From contig NC_090322.1 in NCBI RefSeq assembly GCF_040869045.1, positions 179,318,672 to 179,382,671 of the forward strand: a stretch of 64,000 bases of DNA, written 5' to 3'. Position numbers and translations under genes: made by a program. This DNA is from Eurosta solidaginis. Lineage: Eukaryota > Arthropoda > Insecta > Diptera > Tephritidae. Shown piece after piece: positions 1-11,534 of the stretch (position 1 is its first letter; each line of letters starts with the position of its first letter). The notes beneath the pieces are model-generated. The model worked only from the letters and a program-made list of their open reading frames with translations, did no database searches and was not told the DNA's origin.

Positions 1-404
1 TTTTAACTGAGTTCTCTATAATAAGCGTAACCTTTTGTCACAGTGTGACAAAAAACCCTTTCTATTTAATTCGATCAAAGCTAAAAATAATAGTAAAATA
101 TTCCATGTGCTGCTCAATGTAATTTTGCACTGTGTTAGCAAAAGAGTGCAGCTATAGCAATCGCAAATGATGCTGTAGCAGACTTATAACCGTTAGCATA
201 CAGCGTGTGCTTCTATTTTTGCCGTTGTTGTTTTGTTTTTATTTTATTAAATCCTACTTATTTCACATTTTTTTCTTTTTGTATTTTTTTTGCTGTTATT
301 TTCAGCTTTACGCATTATATTTCTGCTATGCCTTTGAGCGTGTCTTTATTAACTCTTTTTTTTTCGAAGCTTAAAAGAAATTTTTTAGCTATTCATTATG
401 ACAT
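1..404. other. T-rich non-coding sequence
   Basis: No gene is supported here. The 80-codon open frame at 205-447 is made of Phe, Leu and Cys codons from a T-rich tract, has no recognisable domain, and runs into the transposon end at 405. Confidence 0.6.
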
Positions 405-433
405 ATGCCCCTATTACCGTTTACAACTCAACT
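405..433 (+). repeat. Left terminal inverted repeat, PIF-like element
   Basis: Begins ATGCCCCTATTACCG and is the exact reverse complement of 2202-2230. It is followed by several copies of ACAACTCAAC, which may be transposase-binding repeats (inference). Confidence 0.85.
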
Positions 434-2201
434 TAGTTGGGTTGTAATTAAAACAACTCAACTTTAAGACAACTCAACTCCTGTTTGGTATTACGAATTA
501 CAACTTATTTCAGTTGAAATTGAATTGAGTTGCCAACTTCAGAAAGTGATGATTTGACAGATAAATAAACAGCTGATCAATTTGTGGCAGAAATTTAAGC
601 ATTTTCAAATGTGATTTTTTTATTAATATTATATGAAATCTATTTTATAATGACAAAAATGTTGGTGACTGACATGTCGCGAATACGGAAAACATTTGCG
701 TGATCATTCCAATCCCTTGGAACTACCAAGCACCAAGTAAGAAAATGTTTAAATGACAAATAATGAGTTTCATATGAAGTTATTTTGCAGATTTGAAAGG
801 AAGCACTTTACTCAGTACTAAACAAAATTAAGGACCATTTCCGCATACGCGTTCGAATTTTAAAATTATGATTTTGGTGTTGGACTGGTTTTGGATATTA
901 TTGAGGAGCGTATTTGTGCGAAGTAGATTAAAACCCAAACAGAAAAAATTGTATTTTACTCAAATAGGATTCCCAGGAGTAGTGATGAGTATCAATGGGA
1001 CTCGCATAATTTCACCTATTTTGACTGCATCCAAACTGCGGCCAGCCTCGTCCAACTATGGAATTTCGCTACATAAAGTCAAAAAGTTATTCAATGTAAT
1101 TCGTTTAAACGTTGTTTTTTCTAGAAATGTGTACAAAATTGGTGATTATTGTTTGATTAAAAAAGGTTTAACTACCGGCTTTAAATTTTTTGCTTTTTTT
1201 TTGGTAACGTTTTATAAGCCCGTGCACCATCTAACTCTTATCAAAGGTGGTATCAAAAGACGGGTTTCCATCTCCGTTTTTAGGATTCGAAAGCGGAAAT
1301 TAAAAATTTTATTTCTTTCGAAAGATATTTACAAAGACCCACAAAATGGCCCAAGAGGGTCCGAAATATGAGGCCCGTTCCACAGTTTTTTTGCACAGAA
1401 CATCTTTCTGCGTTGGCGGCCTTTGGCCGCGATTCGGAAAAATAACTCTGGTTGGGTCCAACACCTTTCTGCATTACTGTGTACAAAAAATCTGGCAAAA
1501 TACAACAACCACATGAAATTAGATTTTATTAGAAATAAAATTTTTAATTTTTGTGGTAATTTTTTACGACAGCAAGACACTAATACGTGTCCAAAATTAT
1601 CGAGAGAGGTATTAAACGATGCGTCTTGACATCAGTATTAATAATCCAAAGGCAGAAAATAAAAATTTTAACTCGTTTAAAAGATATTAAACAAAAACCG
1701 GAAAAAGACAACAACATTACAACAACCACATGAAAATCGCCAACTTCAACTGCAAATATCTCCGGACAGAGATAAAATGTATCTTTGCCACCGGATTATT
1801 GTTGTCGAGATTAATACGCGTGTTTTGACACCTCTCTCAATATTTTTGGACGCGTATTACCAGTGTCATGCTGTCGCAAAGAATTACAATTTTTGTTTTC
1901 GGATTCTTAAATCGGAGGTCGAAACGTGTTTTTTGATACCAACTTTGAACATATTTGTTAAAAATTAGGTGGTGAACCGTCTTCTAAAACGTAAAATTTT
2001 TTCAAAACAACTGCAAAATTGCATGAGACAACTGCTAGTAAGCAGTTGTAAAATTTTGACGTCTTTGACAACTACACCAACACAAGGTTGTAAACGGCAA
2101 TGCCACAAAAAGTTGTAAGACTAGACAACTCAACCGAAATTTTTTTTGACAGGTTGAGTTGTAATCTGTAATACCAAATTGCGAAATTTCAACCCAACCA
2201 G

Positions 2202-2230
2202 AGTTGAGTTGTAAACGGTAATAGGGGCAT
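2202..2230 (-). repeat. Right terminal inverted repeat, PIF-like element
   Basis: Exact reverse complement of 405-433. A second block of matching inverted sequence containing TTTGGTATTAC lies just inside each end. Confidence 0.85.
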
Positions 2231-3876
2231 TAATCGTGTCACGAAAGTAATGTACGCATTTTTGAATAAAACGTTTCCTGCTCTACGGATTTGCAATTTC
2301 TTTATAGTGGGGAAATAAAATCTAGCGGTGACGTAGCTTATTTTGGGTAAAAGTAAAGCATTTGTTATCTTTTAAAATATAAATAATAAATTTTTATAGA
2401 GGACCATACATACTCAATACATTTAATGGATATATGTATGTATGTATGTGTGTGCGTTCGTACTTATGTATACGCTAGATCGTCTAGCTAATATTCCATT
2501 GACCTCTTCCTCTCTCTATCATTTTCTCTCTCTTTGTCAACCTCATACTCTCTCTCACTCTCACCTTCTTTCATTCCCTCTCCTCTCTCTTTCACTCCCC
2601 CCTTCCTTACCCTCCACCGCTCCCTCTTCCTCGCCCTATTCTTCTCGTCCAGCTCCTCATTCTCCCTTTCTTTCACTATCCCACTTTCTCTCCCTATAGG
2701 GCGGCGGAATTTCGGAGACAAAGTAATGTATATATTGAATGATTTGCAGCCGGAGCGTATATCCAGTTGGCTTTCAACGAATTTCAACGATAACCTGTGC
2801 CTATAACAAGGAACAAGCGTAGGAAGACAAAAGCACTACAAAGTTAGTGAAAAGTCACCGAGCACCGTGATGGAATGGCAAGTGAATCCAATCGGTGGAG
2901 AAGAGTGGAGAAGGGTATGGATCAGAGAAAGTAAGAGAGCCATCTCACAGTACCGTGAATTTGATTTGAGAATTGTGTAGCGCTTAGCAGCAGTGGTCAA
3001 CCTGAAAGGCCTGGTGAGTGAGCGCTTGCCATGTGCCCGTGAGGCATATGAAGTAGGCTGAAGGCAATTCACGAGATTTGTTGGGAGAAACCCTCTCCTC
3101 ACCAAAATGAAGAGAAATAAGCTTCAGACGGCAGAATGTAACAAAAAAAATATAACTTTCCAAATGGCAATAGATCGGTCCTTTTCTGCGACTTCTAATG
3201 TTGCCATTCTTTACATAGTTCACATTGTGAGCGCTTTGGGCTAACTCGAGTTAAACAGGTTCGCATTTACATGTAACTAAAATCACACCGAAAACCCTGA
3301 CCCTAAATTTAATAAATTATTTAAACATCATGTTTTCCATCTTTTCTGTCCAACATTAATCCATCCATAAGCCATTTGACAAAACCTCTGACAAAGATGA
3401 CAATCCCACCCTACTCCTAACTCGAGAGTAAATAATTTCTGAAGTGAGCAACTGAAACAGAATCGAGCGCGTAGTTAACAGCCTTATTAGAGATGAGGTT
3501 TGAAGCATTGCCACGCCCATTTTTAAATTTTTTTATGCAAATCGAGTCATCTCAACACTGAAGAGTAGAAAACCGAGTTTGAGTAGAAAGTCTAAATTTA
3601 CTACTGAAATATCGAAGAATTATAATTATAAGAAATATTTGATACATAAAAAGAGGGCATGGCTATATTCCGATAAGGTTGTTTTTATAGGAACATTACT
3701 CGTGTTAAGAAAAAGTTGGGTGTAAAATTAGAATACCTTTATTTATAAATGAAACCTATTGAAAAAATACACATAACTGTTTCTCTGAGGACGAATAGGC
3801 CGACGGAAGAACGAACAGAGTGCATATATTTCGCACAGAAAGTTCTAAGGCAAAATTCGTTGTTGTATTTAGTTCA
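2231..3876. other. Gene-free stretch with simple repeats
   Basis: Contains a TATG microsatellite near 2433-2449 and a polypyrimidine tract (2504-2697). Open frames across the tract on both strands are low-complexity (Ser/Leu/Pro one way, Arg/Glu/Lys the other). The remainder shows no recognised domain or repeat family. Confidence 0.6.
2504..2697 (+). repeat. Polypyrimidine (CT-rich) tract
   Basis: About 190 bases composed almost wholly of C and T on the plus strand, an imperfect TCTC/CTTC repeat. Similar but T-richer tracts occur at 53043-53350 and 62364-62645. Confidence 0.85.
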
Positions 3877-3880
3877 ATAT

Positions 3881-4384
3881 TGTGGCGAATATTAGCATTT
3901 CGATACATCACTATGCTGGTAGCAAATAAATGCAAAGAGAATATTTGACACACATACATACATGTAGTCGACAGCAAAGAGAAGAAGAAAGAGAAACAGT
4001 CACACATAACGTAATCATCATCTAAGAGCGAAGTTGACATTACTCACACTTACATTACTCTCTTTATAGCTAAGTAACCAGCTATGAGATACAACTACTC
4101 GAGAGGGCTGTTCGTGAAAAGTTAAGACCTTAGCAGAAAAAGACGAACAAGGCATCTGAGACTATAAAAGAAGTGGAAGCTGAGGATTAATCAACCAGTT
4201 TGATTTCAACACGCTATAAGGGAAGTACGCGTTTAATTAAATTGTGAAGTACTACTACCGCAGTAGTACTATTAATAAATACCACTTTGCTATACTAAAT
4301 ATTTGGGTTATTTGTTCGACATTTCAGCGATTCGAGCCATAACAGAATGTGCAGAATAATATAAAATCCTTTAAATTCATTACA
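3881..4384 (+). mobile_element. Solo LTR (copy 1), Ty3/gypsy-like
   Basis: A 504-bp sequence starting TGTGGCGAATATTAGCA and ending TTCATTACA, flanked on both sides by ATAT (3877-3880 and 4385-4388). The TG...CA ends, short inverted termini (TGTGGCGAA/TTCATTACA) and 4-bp duplication are those of an LTR. It carries a TATA box (4163-4170), a CAGTTTG start-like motif and AATAAA (4274-4279). No internal retroelement sequence lies on either side, so it is a solo LTR left by recombination. It matches copy 2 at 6640-7171 at both ends and around the promoter. ATAT target use recalls the 17.6/297 branch of gypsy elements, but the family is not identified. Confidence 0.8.
4163..4170 (+). promoter_or_regulatory. 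LTR TATA box
   Basis: TATAAAAG, about 30 bases before CAGTTTG in the solo LTR. The same arrangement recurs in copy 2. Confidence 0.6.
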
Positions 4385-4744
4385 ATATCAATCAATTACA
4401 ATTTCAACATAATTTTGTACTTTCAACTAGAGAACAGTTATCAAAACTCCCAAAACTATCAAATATATATGTAACTACCCTTACACCTAACAGAATTTCA
4501 CTACAACCCATTTAATGTGCAAACAAATGACCTTCGCTTTTTAAGTCGTCTTTAAGTTGATAGCATGATTGCCATTTAAACGATTCTGTTTGTCGTTTTT
4601 CACATAAAATGCTATAAGATTAAAATAGTAACAAGCGAAGCAAGAGAGATTTGTTGTTTTAACATTTTGTACTTATGAATATCAAAGCAATTTTTAAGAA
4701 AGAAAAAACAAAATTGAAAGTGAAGCTTAAAATTCGTAGAAAGT

Positions 4745-5610
4745 ATGTATTTTGATACAAGGAAATCAAAAATTCGTTCAATCACCAATGCATCAATTTA
4801 TGTCAAGGTCGACCTAGCAATCACAGGTCGACCACTGAATCACACTGAACTCTTTCTTTCAACGAGCATAAAATGCCTTTGCGTCGAGATAAGCAATAAA
4901 CTAAACTGGAAAGTTAATATGGGGAGAAGAGTAAGGGAGGCATACATTGCATACTACCCTTGTAAGAGAAAGGAGCACTTCACATGCGCTTGACAGCTGT
5001 TAGCTAAACCAACAATCTAAGCGAGTGTAGAAGCATAGAAGATGGAACGGTAAGCTGTATGGCCACAGCGGCATCTTATGAATGCTCCCCAATGTGGATG
5101 CAAAAACAGGTTACCTATAATGCACAATGAACGTTTAAACGAGTTTTAAACTAAGGCTTCTCTCAAGTATGGATTGATGATCCGACAATGTTTACAAAGA
5201 GGTCGTAACCTCACTCTACAGCGAGGAGTCAAAAATGCCTACGTTGTTGGTTCGGAGGTTTTCGCCGAACAGCTAAAAGTGACAAAATTCATTCATTCGA
5301 CCACTCAGCTAGCACTTTCCAAGCAGGGATACTAGATATAGAGCAGTCTTGTTATTTACGCATAAACTTGTGCAGACAAATAGCGCTCACAGCATTAGAT
5401 TCACGACCTTCCTTCTATGAGGCCATCGAAAACTGTAGGAGTATGTTACGCGAACAAACTAACCTTGTGACCATCACGCTCAGTTAAATACCCGGCCACA
5501 AGAACATTAATGGCAATAAAAGCAGATAATCTGGCATAGATCGGAATATCTTGGGCACCTCTGGCTAGCAGTTACGGTGGATCGGTCACTTTATGAGTAA
5601 CATTCTTATC
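4745..5610 (+). mobile_element. LOA-like LINE relic: RT end and RNase H
   Basis: Translation of 4880-4970 gives CVEISNKLNWKVNMGRRVRE, which aligns to the thumb segment LGIILDNKLSWKLNVVERVK of the minus-strand LOA copy at 58702-58965. Near 5495-5550 a frame-broken PGHKNINGNKKADNLA resembles the C-terminal RNase H block (PGHxxIxGNxxADxLA). A degenerate RNase H N-terminal part lies in between. Several stops and at least two frameshifts make it a fossil. Both ends are approximate. Confidence 0.6.
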
Positions 5611-5864
5611 AACCTCACGAAAAGCGCAATTCGCAATTTGTACTGCAAAATCATCAAGCAAACATGTCCCGACTAAATTCATAGAAGAACAGAGTCCCTT
5701 TTAATTATGTCTACGAGTTAAATATTTAGGAACTCATGCACCATTTCAGGATACTGGCCATTTGGACTACACACGGAGAGTATGGGAAATCCCCTTTATC
5801 TGCAGGTACAGAAGCTGTAGTGTGGGCGGTTGTAAGGAGACATTCACACATGGGCCAGATTAAC

Positions 5865-6212
5865 AATCAAACGGAGAGTAGCTCTTTCCAAAAAGTGCTG
5901 CTTTGGACTAAGTAGACAATTGAAAAATAAAGTCCCGTCTTAACGAACAAAATTCAGGTTCTACAATTCGTTCATCATAACCGTTCTGCTGTACAGCTCT
6001 GAATCAAGGATGTTGTCAAGAGAAGATGAGATAGCTTTTAGAGTGTTCGAGATAAAAGGTCTCCGGAGGATTTATGTTTCTGGCCGTGATGCTGGCGATG
6101 AGTATCGAAAAAGGTGTAGTGATTAACCATATATGAGCGAATAAAACCCCCAAAGACTTCGTTTGCCAGGTCATGTTATGCAAATGAAAACGCTCCGACC
6201 AAGAAAGGTATT
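5865..6212 (+). mobile_element. RTE-like LINE relic, C-terminal region
   Basis: Translated pieces include RRVALSKKCCFGLSRQLK and LRRIYVSGRDAGDEYRKRC. They align with RRINLANKCYFGLGRQLK and LRKIYGPLRVGDGEYRRRL of the better copy at 53938-54574, and GHVMQMK follows. In-frame stops break it. It is more diverged than the other RTE pieces in the window and has lost the 3' tail. It lies between the two solo LTRs. Confidence 0.7.
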
Positions 6213-6639
6213 TCATTGTGAACAATTAACCAGATGTTTTTTTTTTTGTTCATTTTACTCTGCAGAATTACCATTAATCTTATTATTTGTATCCTGCTGC
6301 TCGTTAATGTGCTGTCGATTTGTATGCCAGTCACTACTCTATAAATTGTTTGTGTTAGTGCAAAAACAACAAAAAAATTAAATTTATTTTGCCAAAACAA
6401 ACTTTTGAAAGTTTTGTGCATTCTCTGCTGCTTTCGAAAATCATTCACTCTGCCGACTGTTTCCTGCAGAAGCAACTTTAAATAAATTTGTATTCGTTGA
6501 GTTGTTAGATTAAGTTAACCATTGAAATGTGCACGGAATTTTAATTCCTTCAATTCAAAATGCATTCTTGAGTGTGCAGGACCAAAAAAATATTTCTAAA
6601 ACAGATATAGAACGTATTCATACATATGGACATACATAT

Positions 6640-7171
6640 TGTGACGAATATTAGCAACACTAAGGAATACTATCATATCTAAGCCGATGCTAAACAGTGA
6701 CTTGTATGCACATCATTAAATCAATCATTATGTCTACCCATATGTCCATACGAAGCAGCGGAGAAGAGACGCACAAACACATGCATATATCTTATCTGAA
6801 ATGCTCACAAAAGAAGGCAATAATTTGTGCAAGTATTACTCACATATACACGCGCATATGAGAAGCTAGAAATGTAGTTGTGGCTGGTGAGTTTGTAGCT
6901 GATAACTAACTAGTAAATTCTAGAATAGAAAAGCCTAGAAGTATGCAAAGAGGAAACGAGACAGTATAAAAGACAGCAACAGTAGAGGCACGACAATCAG
7001 TTTGATTTAAGCAAGCTATCAATCAGTTGCGAAGTATAAGTGTTTATTGTGAAGTACTTGAATAAAGGCCATTTTGCATTATTGAATAGCGGAGTTATTT
7101 ATTCAACAGCTTAGTGATTCGAACGTTAGCAGGAGGTTGCAAATAAGAGGAGTTGTACTAAATTCGTTACA
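6640..7171 (+). mobile_element. Solo LTR (copy 2), Ty3/gypsy-like
   Basis: A 532-bp LTR from TGTGACGAATATTAGCA to TTCGTTACA, flanked by ATAT at 6636-6639 and 7172-7175. Its nine-base inverted termini differ by a single base. It has TATAAAAG at 6965-6972, ATCAGTTTG about 33 bases later, and AATAAA at 7061-7066. It is the same family as 3881-4384. Each copy has its own flanking duplication, so the two are independent insertions and not the two ends of one provirus. Confidence 0.85.
6965..6972 (+). promoter_or_regulatory. LTR TATA box (copy 2)
   Basis: TATAAAAG followed at normal spacing by ATCAGTTTG, which fits the arthropod initiator TCAGTT. Confidence 0.65.
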
Positions 7172-7474
7172 ATATATGTATGCACATAAACATATAAGGA
7201 AATACATATAAGGGAGTACTTGTAAGTGCTCATCGAAAGACGTTGCAACATATACATCAGGGACAGTAAACGTTTGATAATTGCGCGAAGTTTCTGAAGC
7301 ACCTTTGGCGGCTAAAAAATTTTTGCTCGGTATTTTGTCGCAAATTAGCCGCTAATAAGGTGCGAACAGAAAATATATGGCGCGCTTTTCTAAGTGCATT
7401 TTTTAAGGTGCTGCGCTAAGATGACGTAAATTTAGCGAAGCACCATCGTAAAAATTTGTTTCCACTTCTATGGT

Positions 7475-7830
7475 ATATATCCCCCTGTGGGTTAGGGGTT
7501 AGAATATGCCCACGGTAGGTATACCGGTCGTAAAAGGCGACCATAATACCATGGGCACCCAATCCATGAGTAAGGTGTTTTACTCGAAAGGCAGCAGGGT
7601 GGATGCGGGTATCACCCTGTGGGACCCTAGGCAAGGTCTTTATAAAAACTGCTACCGCGGGAGCAGGAGAAGCCAGTGTGATCTGATGCACGGCATCGAA
7701 CGATGCTGTGTATTCAGGTATCACCTCCTGTTCTGGGATGGCCCCCTTGTGGGAGCATCGCGGTTGCTGTGGTTTCAAATAGAGTTCACTTATGACACAC
7801 GCTCTGAGTAGACTTGTTTTCCCTTGGGGC
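7475..7830 (-). repeat. Possible dispersed-repeat end piece
   Basis: Contains GGGTTAGGGGTTAGAATATG followed by GTCGTAAAAGGCGAC, which from memory resembles the terminal part of a dispersed repeat common in tephritid genomes, in reverse orientation. The overlapping 101- and 120-codon frames on opposite strands carry no recognised domain. Related family pieces may be those at 17505-17860 and 30475-30685. This is a weak call. Confidence 0.3.
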
Positions 7831-7913
7831 GTGCAAACCCAAGGGAATTCGGTCTCATGCTTGCCACGGCAATCCCAATTTCATTGAGAAACTGACCTTG
7901 AGGGGCAGATGAT

Positions 7914-8904
7914 AGGTTGGCCACATCCCTTAATTTGTGGCAACCGGAGATGCCGGTTATATATGCTGTTAAACGGTGACGAAAGATGGTGAAGGAACGC
8001 ATGTCTATCGTCAGCCGAAAAACAATTGATAATTATACGAGTGGGCCGGTGCTCATCTCGTCTTTCGAGATGTTTGAGGCTGCTTTAGACTGCGTAAGCG
8101 AATAGGAGGCGTTCGCGGTGTGGATGGCCACATCCAAATATGTGGCAAGATTTGACGTTTTCAAATCACTGCAGTGTGGCGGACTGCAATGCAAGGATGT
8201 TGCTGGGGCAGGTACTCGGTCACTTACAGGTCTGTGAGCGGAAAAGGTTGGACACATCCCTCTAATTGTGGTAGGAGTTTATTTGGAGGCATAATGGAGC
8301 ATAATTGTTGCGTAATTGAGTGAAAATTGGAGCGAAATTAGTAGCAAAAATGGAAGCCAATAGTAGCACAATATGGCACACAATGTTTGTCAACGTAGTG
8401 TGGCCTCAAGCGATGTCGAGGGGCATTGTTGAGGTGGGCACTCGGCACTCACAGGTCAGTGTGCGAAAAAGGTTGGTCACATCCCTTGATTTTAATTGTG
8501 ATGGAGTTTTAAGCGGAGCATAATTTGATGCCAAGCTCACTCTGTTTGTCAACGTAGTGCGGCCCTTTAAGCAGTATCTAAGCAAAACCAAGCTCCGTCG
8601 TTAACAATGTATTTATACATTGTTGTAACACTGCAGGACAGAAAAGGTTGGTCACATTCCCAAATTGCGACAAAAACACAATATCTCAATCTGATTAACT
8701 TGTTAATCAGATATCGAGATATCAAAATCAATGAAAGAGGGATTCTGAGGCAAGCACGGAACTCGCGGTGGAGAAAAGGTTGGTCACATTCCTAAATTGC
8801 GACAAAAACACAATATCTCAATCTGATTAACTTGTTAATCAGATATCGAGATATCAAAATCAATGAAAGAGGGATTCTGAGGCAAGCACGGAACTCGCGG
8901 TGGA
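7914..8904 (+). repeat. Five-fold repeated AGGTTGGTCACATCCC block
   Basis: The core AGGTTGGTCACATCCC, with small variations, begins at 7914, 8245, 8470, 8645 and 8777. It is usually preceded by a CGGAAA/GAAAA run and followed by an A/T-rich stretch. The last two occurrences belong to a near-perfect tandem duplication. It may be a degenerate higher-order repeat or a LINE 5' region. No protein was recognised. Confidence 0.6.
8641..8904 (+). repeat. 132-bp tandem duplication with hairpin
   Basis: Units 8641-8772 and 8773-8904 are almost identical (one C/T difference noticed). Each contains CTGATTAAC-TT-GTTAATCAG (8691-8710 and 8823-8842), an inverted repeat with flanking partial pairing between ATATCTC and GAGATAT. 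The near-identity implies a recent duplication or an assembly artefact. Confidence 0.85.
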
Positions 8905-11534
8905 GTTGCCGTGCAACCGGGTGCCATTACCCGAAAATGGACACTGTCTGTCTATGGTATATATGCGCCCCATCAAGACACTGAGCAACCACTTCAATGG
9001 TTGCTAATCATTTTTCCCTATATAAAACGGATAATGGACTATAGCAGCCACGAAATCCCCAACTTTCACCCACCGTACTAAGAGCAAAAGGAATGGGGTA
9101 TAGACTAGTCGATCGGAAAATCACTCTGTGCCTCCTCCTGAGCTTGACAAGGCGAAATTACTTATTTATTATTATGAACTAGAGCTTCTATGTTTACCTC
9201 GTATGTCCTGAGCAAACTTTATTTTGAAGGTTTGAAAGCCTGCAGAAGGTTACCATTGATAATGAAACCCTGAAATATTTTCGTCTGTCTATTAGCTGCT
9301 GCAGTCGCTCGAAGAATAGCTGATTAGTGTGTTTGTATTACTTCTACACGGCTCGTAGTTTCGGAGGATAAGAGAATGTCGGTATGTTGTCCTTACTTCG
9401 AATTATTGTGCAAAGCCTTAAAATCAGGTCATGTCTGTGGCGAGCCTAGCCAGTTCTGTTCACCTTAATAGCAAATTTCCCACCAAATTTCTCTCATAAG
9501 TAACACCAATAACATATCGATCCATGGATAAGCTCATGCATTTTCGTGCCCAACCTTTTTACATTTTAGTCTTTTTCGAAGCTTAATTGTTATTCCTCCA
9601 GTGAAAACTATCACTTTTTTTTTGCTCATAATCTCCTTTCAGAACACCAACTAATCCAACAATATTCTTCTGCGCTATCTGATCATGACTATGACGCAAT
9701 TTTTCATACTTCACATTTTGGTTTTCCATATAAGAATGCTCTGCGTTACGGTTAAATGAAATTTCCACCCAGAAAGATATAAAAATTGGTGATTAGCCAT
9801 AGAGCAGTCTTTGGAGGGTTTAGAGGTACTAAGCTCTTGTCATACTCTAAGCCAACTATTTCTGGACTTTCACATACATCAAACTGCATTTTTTCGGCAG
9901 TTTTAGTATTTGAGTTCGAGGAATATGGAGGGTAGTGAGAAAGCAGACGAACTTACATAGGGAAGGGCATTGCTGGATGTTGTGGTGGTAGGCGAGGTGC
10001 ATCATCCAATTGCACCAATCAGAGGTAACATACAAAGCACTTTCCAGGAGATAGCACACTTGAAAAAAATAAATCTTAAACATTGCGGACCACTGGCCGC
10101 CCAGTCTGTATGCTTAAAGAATGTGGGTTTCTTTCAACAGAATTTGCAGGAGCCGCGAAGAGAAGGATGGCAGCATTAGCTGTGCGATTGCCCAGCTCTA
10201 CCATACACAACACGTATAAGATACGAGCAGATTTATTGACCGAAACAGTGGTTTGAACGCACCATTGACTAACTCTACTAGAAACAGCAGCAATTGGTCC
10301 CAGGAGAAATTGCATCAAAAAAGCGCTCGTGCGTCACTTGGGCTCGGTTATTTAGTGGTCGGGCAGCGTAGCTTGTTTTTGAGCTTAGAAGAGCTTCTGG
10401 GTCATAAGTAAGAACAGAAGCGACTCCCCGCACAACGGTTAGGTGCCAAACATCTACAGAAAGCCACATGAAGGTTACTTTTGACAAAACTCTTCTCATA
10501 TACTAAATAAAAAAAAACTGCAAATATTTGCGAAATAAGTAAATAGAATAGACACAAAACCATTACCACAGTTAACTACATACGAAAATTTGAACTTTTC
10601 TTGACCAATGGCGACAACTCGACTACTCGTCAGTTGAGCAACTAAATAAATTTAAAATACGAGAACGTTTTGTGAAACATCCTTAGCAAGACTACAAAAT
10701 ACATACACACGTACACATATACTACTAGGAAATAATAAGAAAAAAATTGTTTGACAACAAAAGCGCTCCAACTTTTCAAGAAACTTGTCAGAAAAAATTG
10801 AGGGAAGTAGAGAGTTTGGAAAAATAAAAAATTTAAATCTTTGAAATAAAAATACACGTACATATATCTAATTTCAGAAGCCTTAAAAGAAATGCATATA
10901 AATTCGCCGACATGATAAAAGAATGAGCATTAACTTAAACGGCGCCAAATTATGCGCCCTTGCGGTGGCTTTTAGAAATATAAACCAAAAAATAACAAAA
11001 ACTAAGATGTAAACAAAACAAAAAAAATTTTGGATATGATGGCCGACACTTGACCGACAAATTGCTCGACTAACTCAAGTGGATCCAAAAAAACTCAAGT
11101 AGAAAAAAAAAAATCCTAAAAAATGGCCGCATAGAGACTCTTTAAGTTTTAGGCAATTTTATTTAATGGAAGCATTGAAGATACGCTTACAAGCACTAAG
11201 CTATCACATACACACTCACGCATGAACTCACATTATTAGGAGTGTTTTGTGGTAGATAACTCAGTGCAAGTTGCTGAGTGTGTGGTTTACGTGAATGCTT
11301 ATATGTAGATAGTAGGGGTTGATAAATTCAAGAAGAGAGTTGGTGGTAAAGAGATTGTGGTAATATAAGAATTAATGTGCACATTAACAAAATTGTAACA
11401 AGTAAACTAAGTGGCAATAGCAACTGTAATGTTTTCCAAACTTTTAATCGTTGGAATTTATTTATCATCAGCAACAGCTAAGTTTACCACAATGAGATAG
11501 CGGGGGTAAGGCATTCGGAACAGTTTAGTTTTTT
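8905..11534. other. No gene or known repeat recognised
   Basis: Both strands were read. Frames of 60-80 codons at 9583-9768, 9856-10083, 9970-10179 and 10076-10318 overlap each other and show no domain. 10500-11150 is A-rich. Nothing supports a host exon. Confidence 0.5.

Larger units (their letters stand above)
405..2230 (+). mobile_element. Decayed PIF/Harbinger-type DNA transposon
   Basis: The element is bounded by a perfect 29-bp inverted repeat (405-433 and 2202-2230). Looser inverted homology continues inward through repeated ACAACTCAAC words at both ends. Inside are traces of a DDE nuclease: LRDHSNPLELPSTK at 696-737, which looks like the N-terminal region of HARBI1-like proteins, and GFPGVVMSINGTRI at 967-1008, which looks like the family GFPGVVGxIDGTHI block with its Asp changed to Asn. 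The two traces lie in different frames with stops between them, and the 167-codon frame at 868-1371 covers only the second. A 3-bp target duplication, usual for the superfamily, was not found: the right flank is TAA, the left flank CAT. The family call rests on two short motifs. Confidence 0.6.

Noticed and set aside
2442..2806. Overlapping frames of 85-99 codons in a CT-rich tract
   Set aside because: Products are Ser/Leu/Pro or Arg/Glu/Lys low-complexity from a polypyrimidine repeat.
2870..2983. Short plus-strand frame starting ATGGAATGGCAAG
   Set aside because: 37 codons, no family resemblance and no splice or promoter context, so it cannot be distinguished from chance.
3881..7171. The two LTRs as ends of one LTR retrotransposon
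   Set aside because: Each LTR has its own ATAT duplication. The interval between them holds LOA and RTE LINE relics, with no gag or pol and no primer-binding or polypurine sites.
7416..7811. 101- and 120-codon frames on opposite strands
   Set aside because: They overlap each other, show no recognised domain, and lie in repeat-like sequence.
10076..10318. 80-codon minus-strand frame and overlapping neighbours
   Set aside because: No domain and mutually overlapping frames on both strands. No relation to a known protein was recognised.
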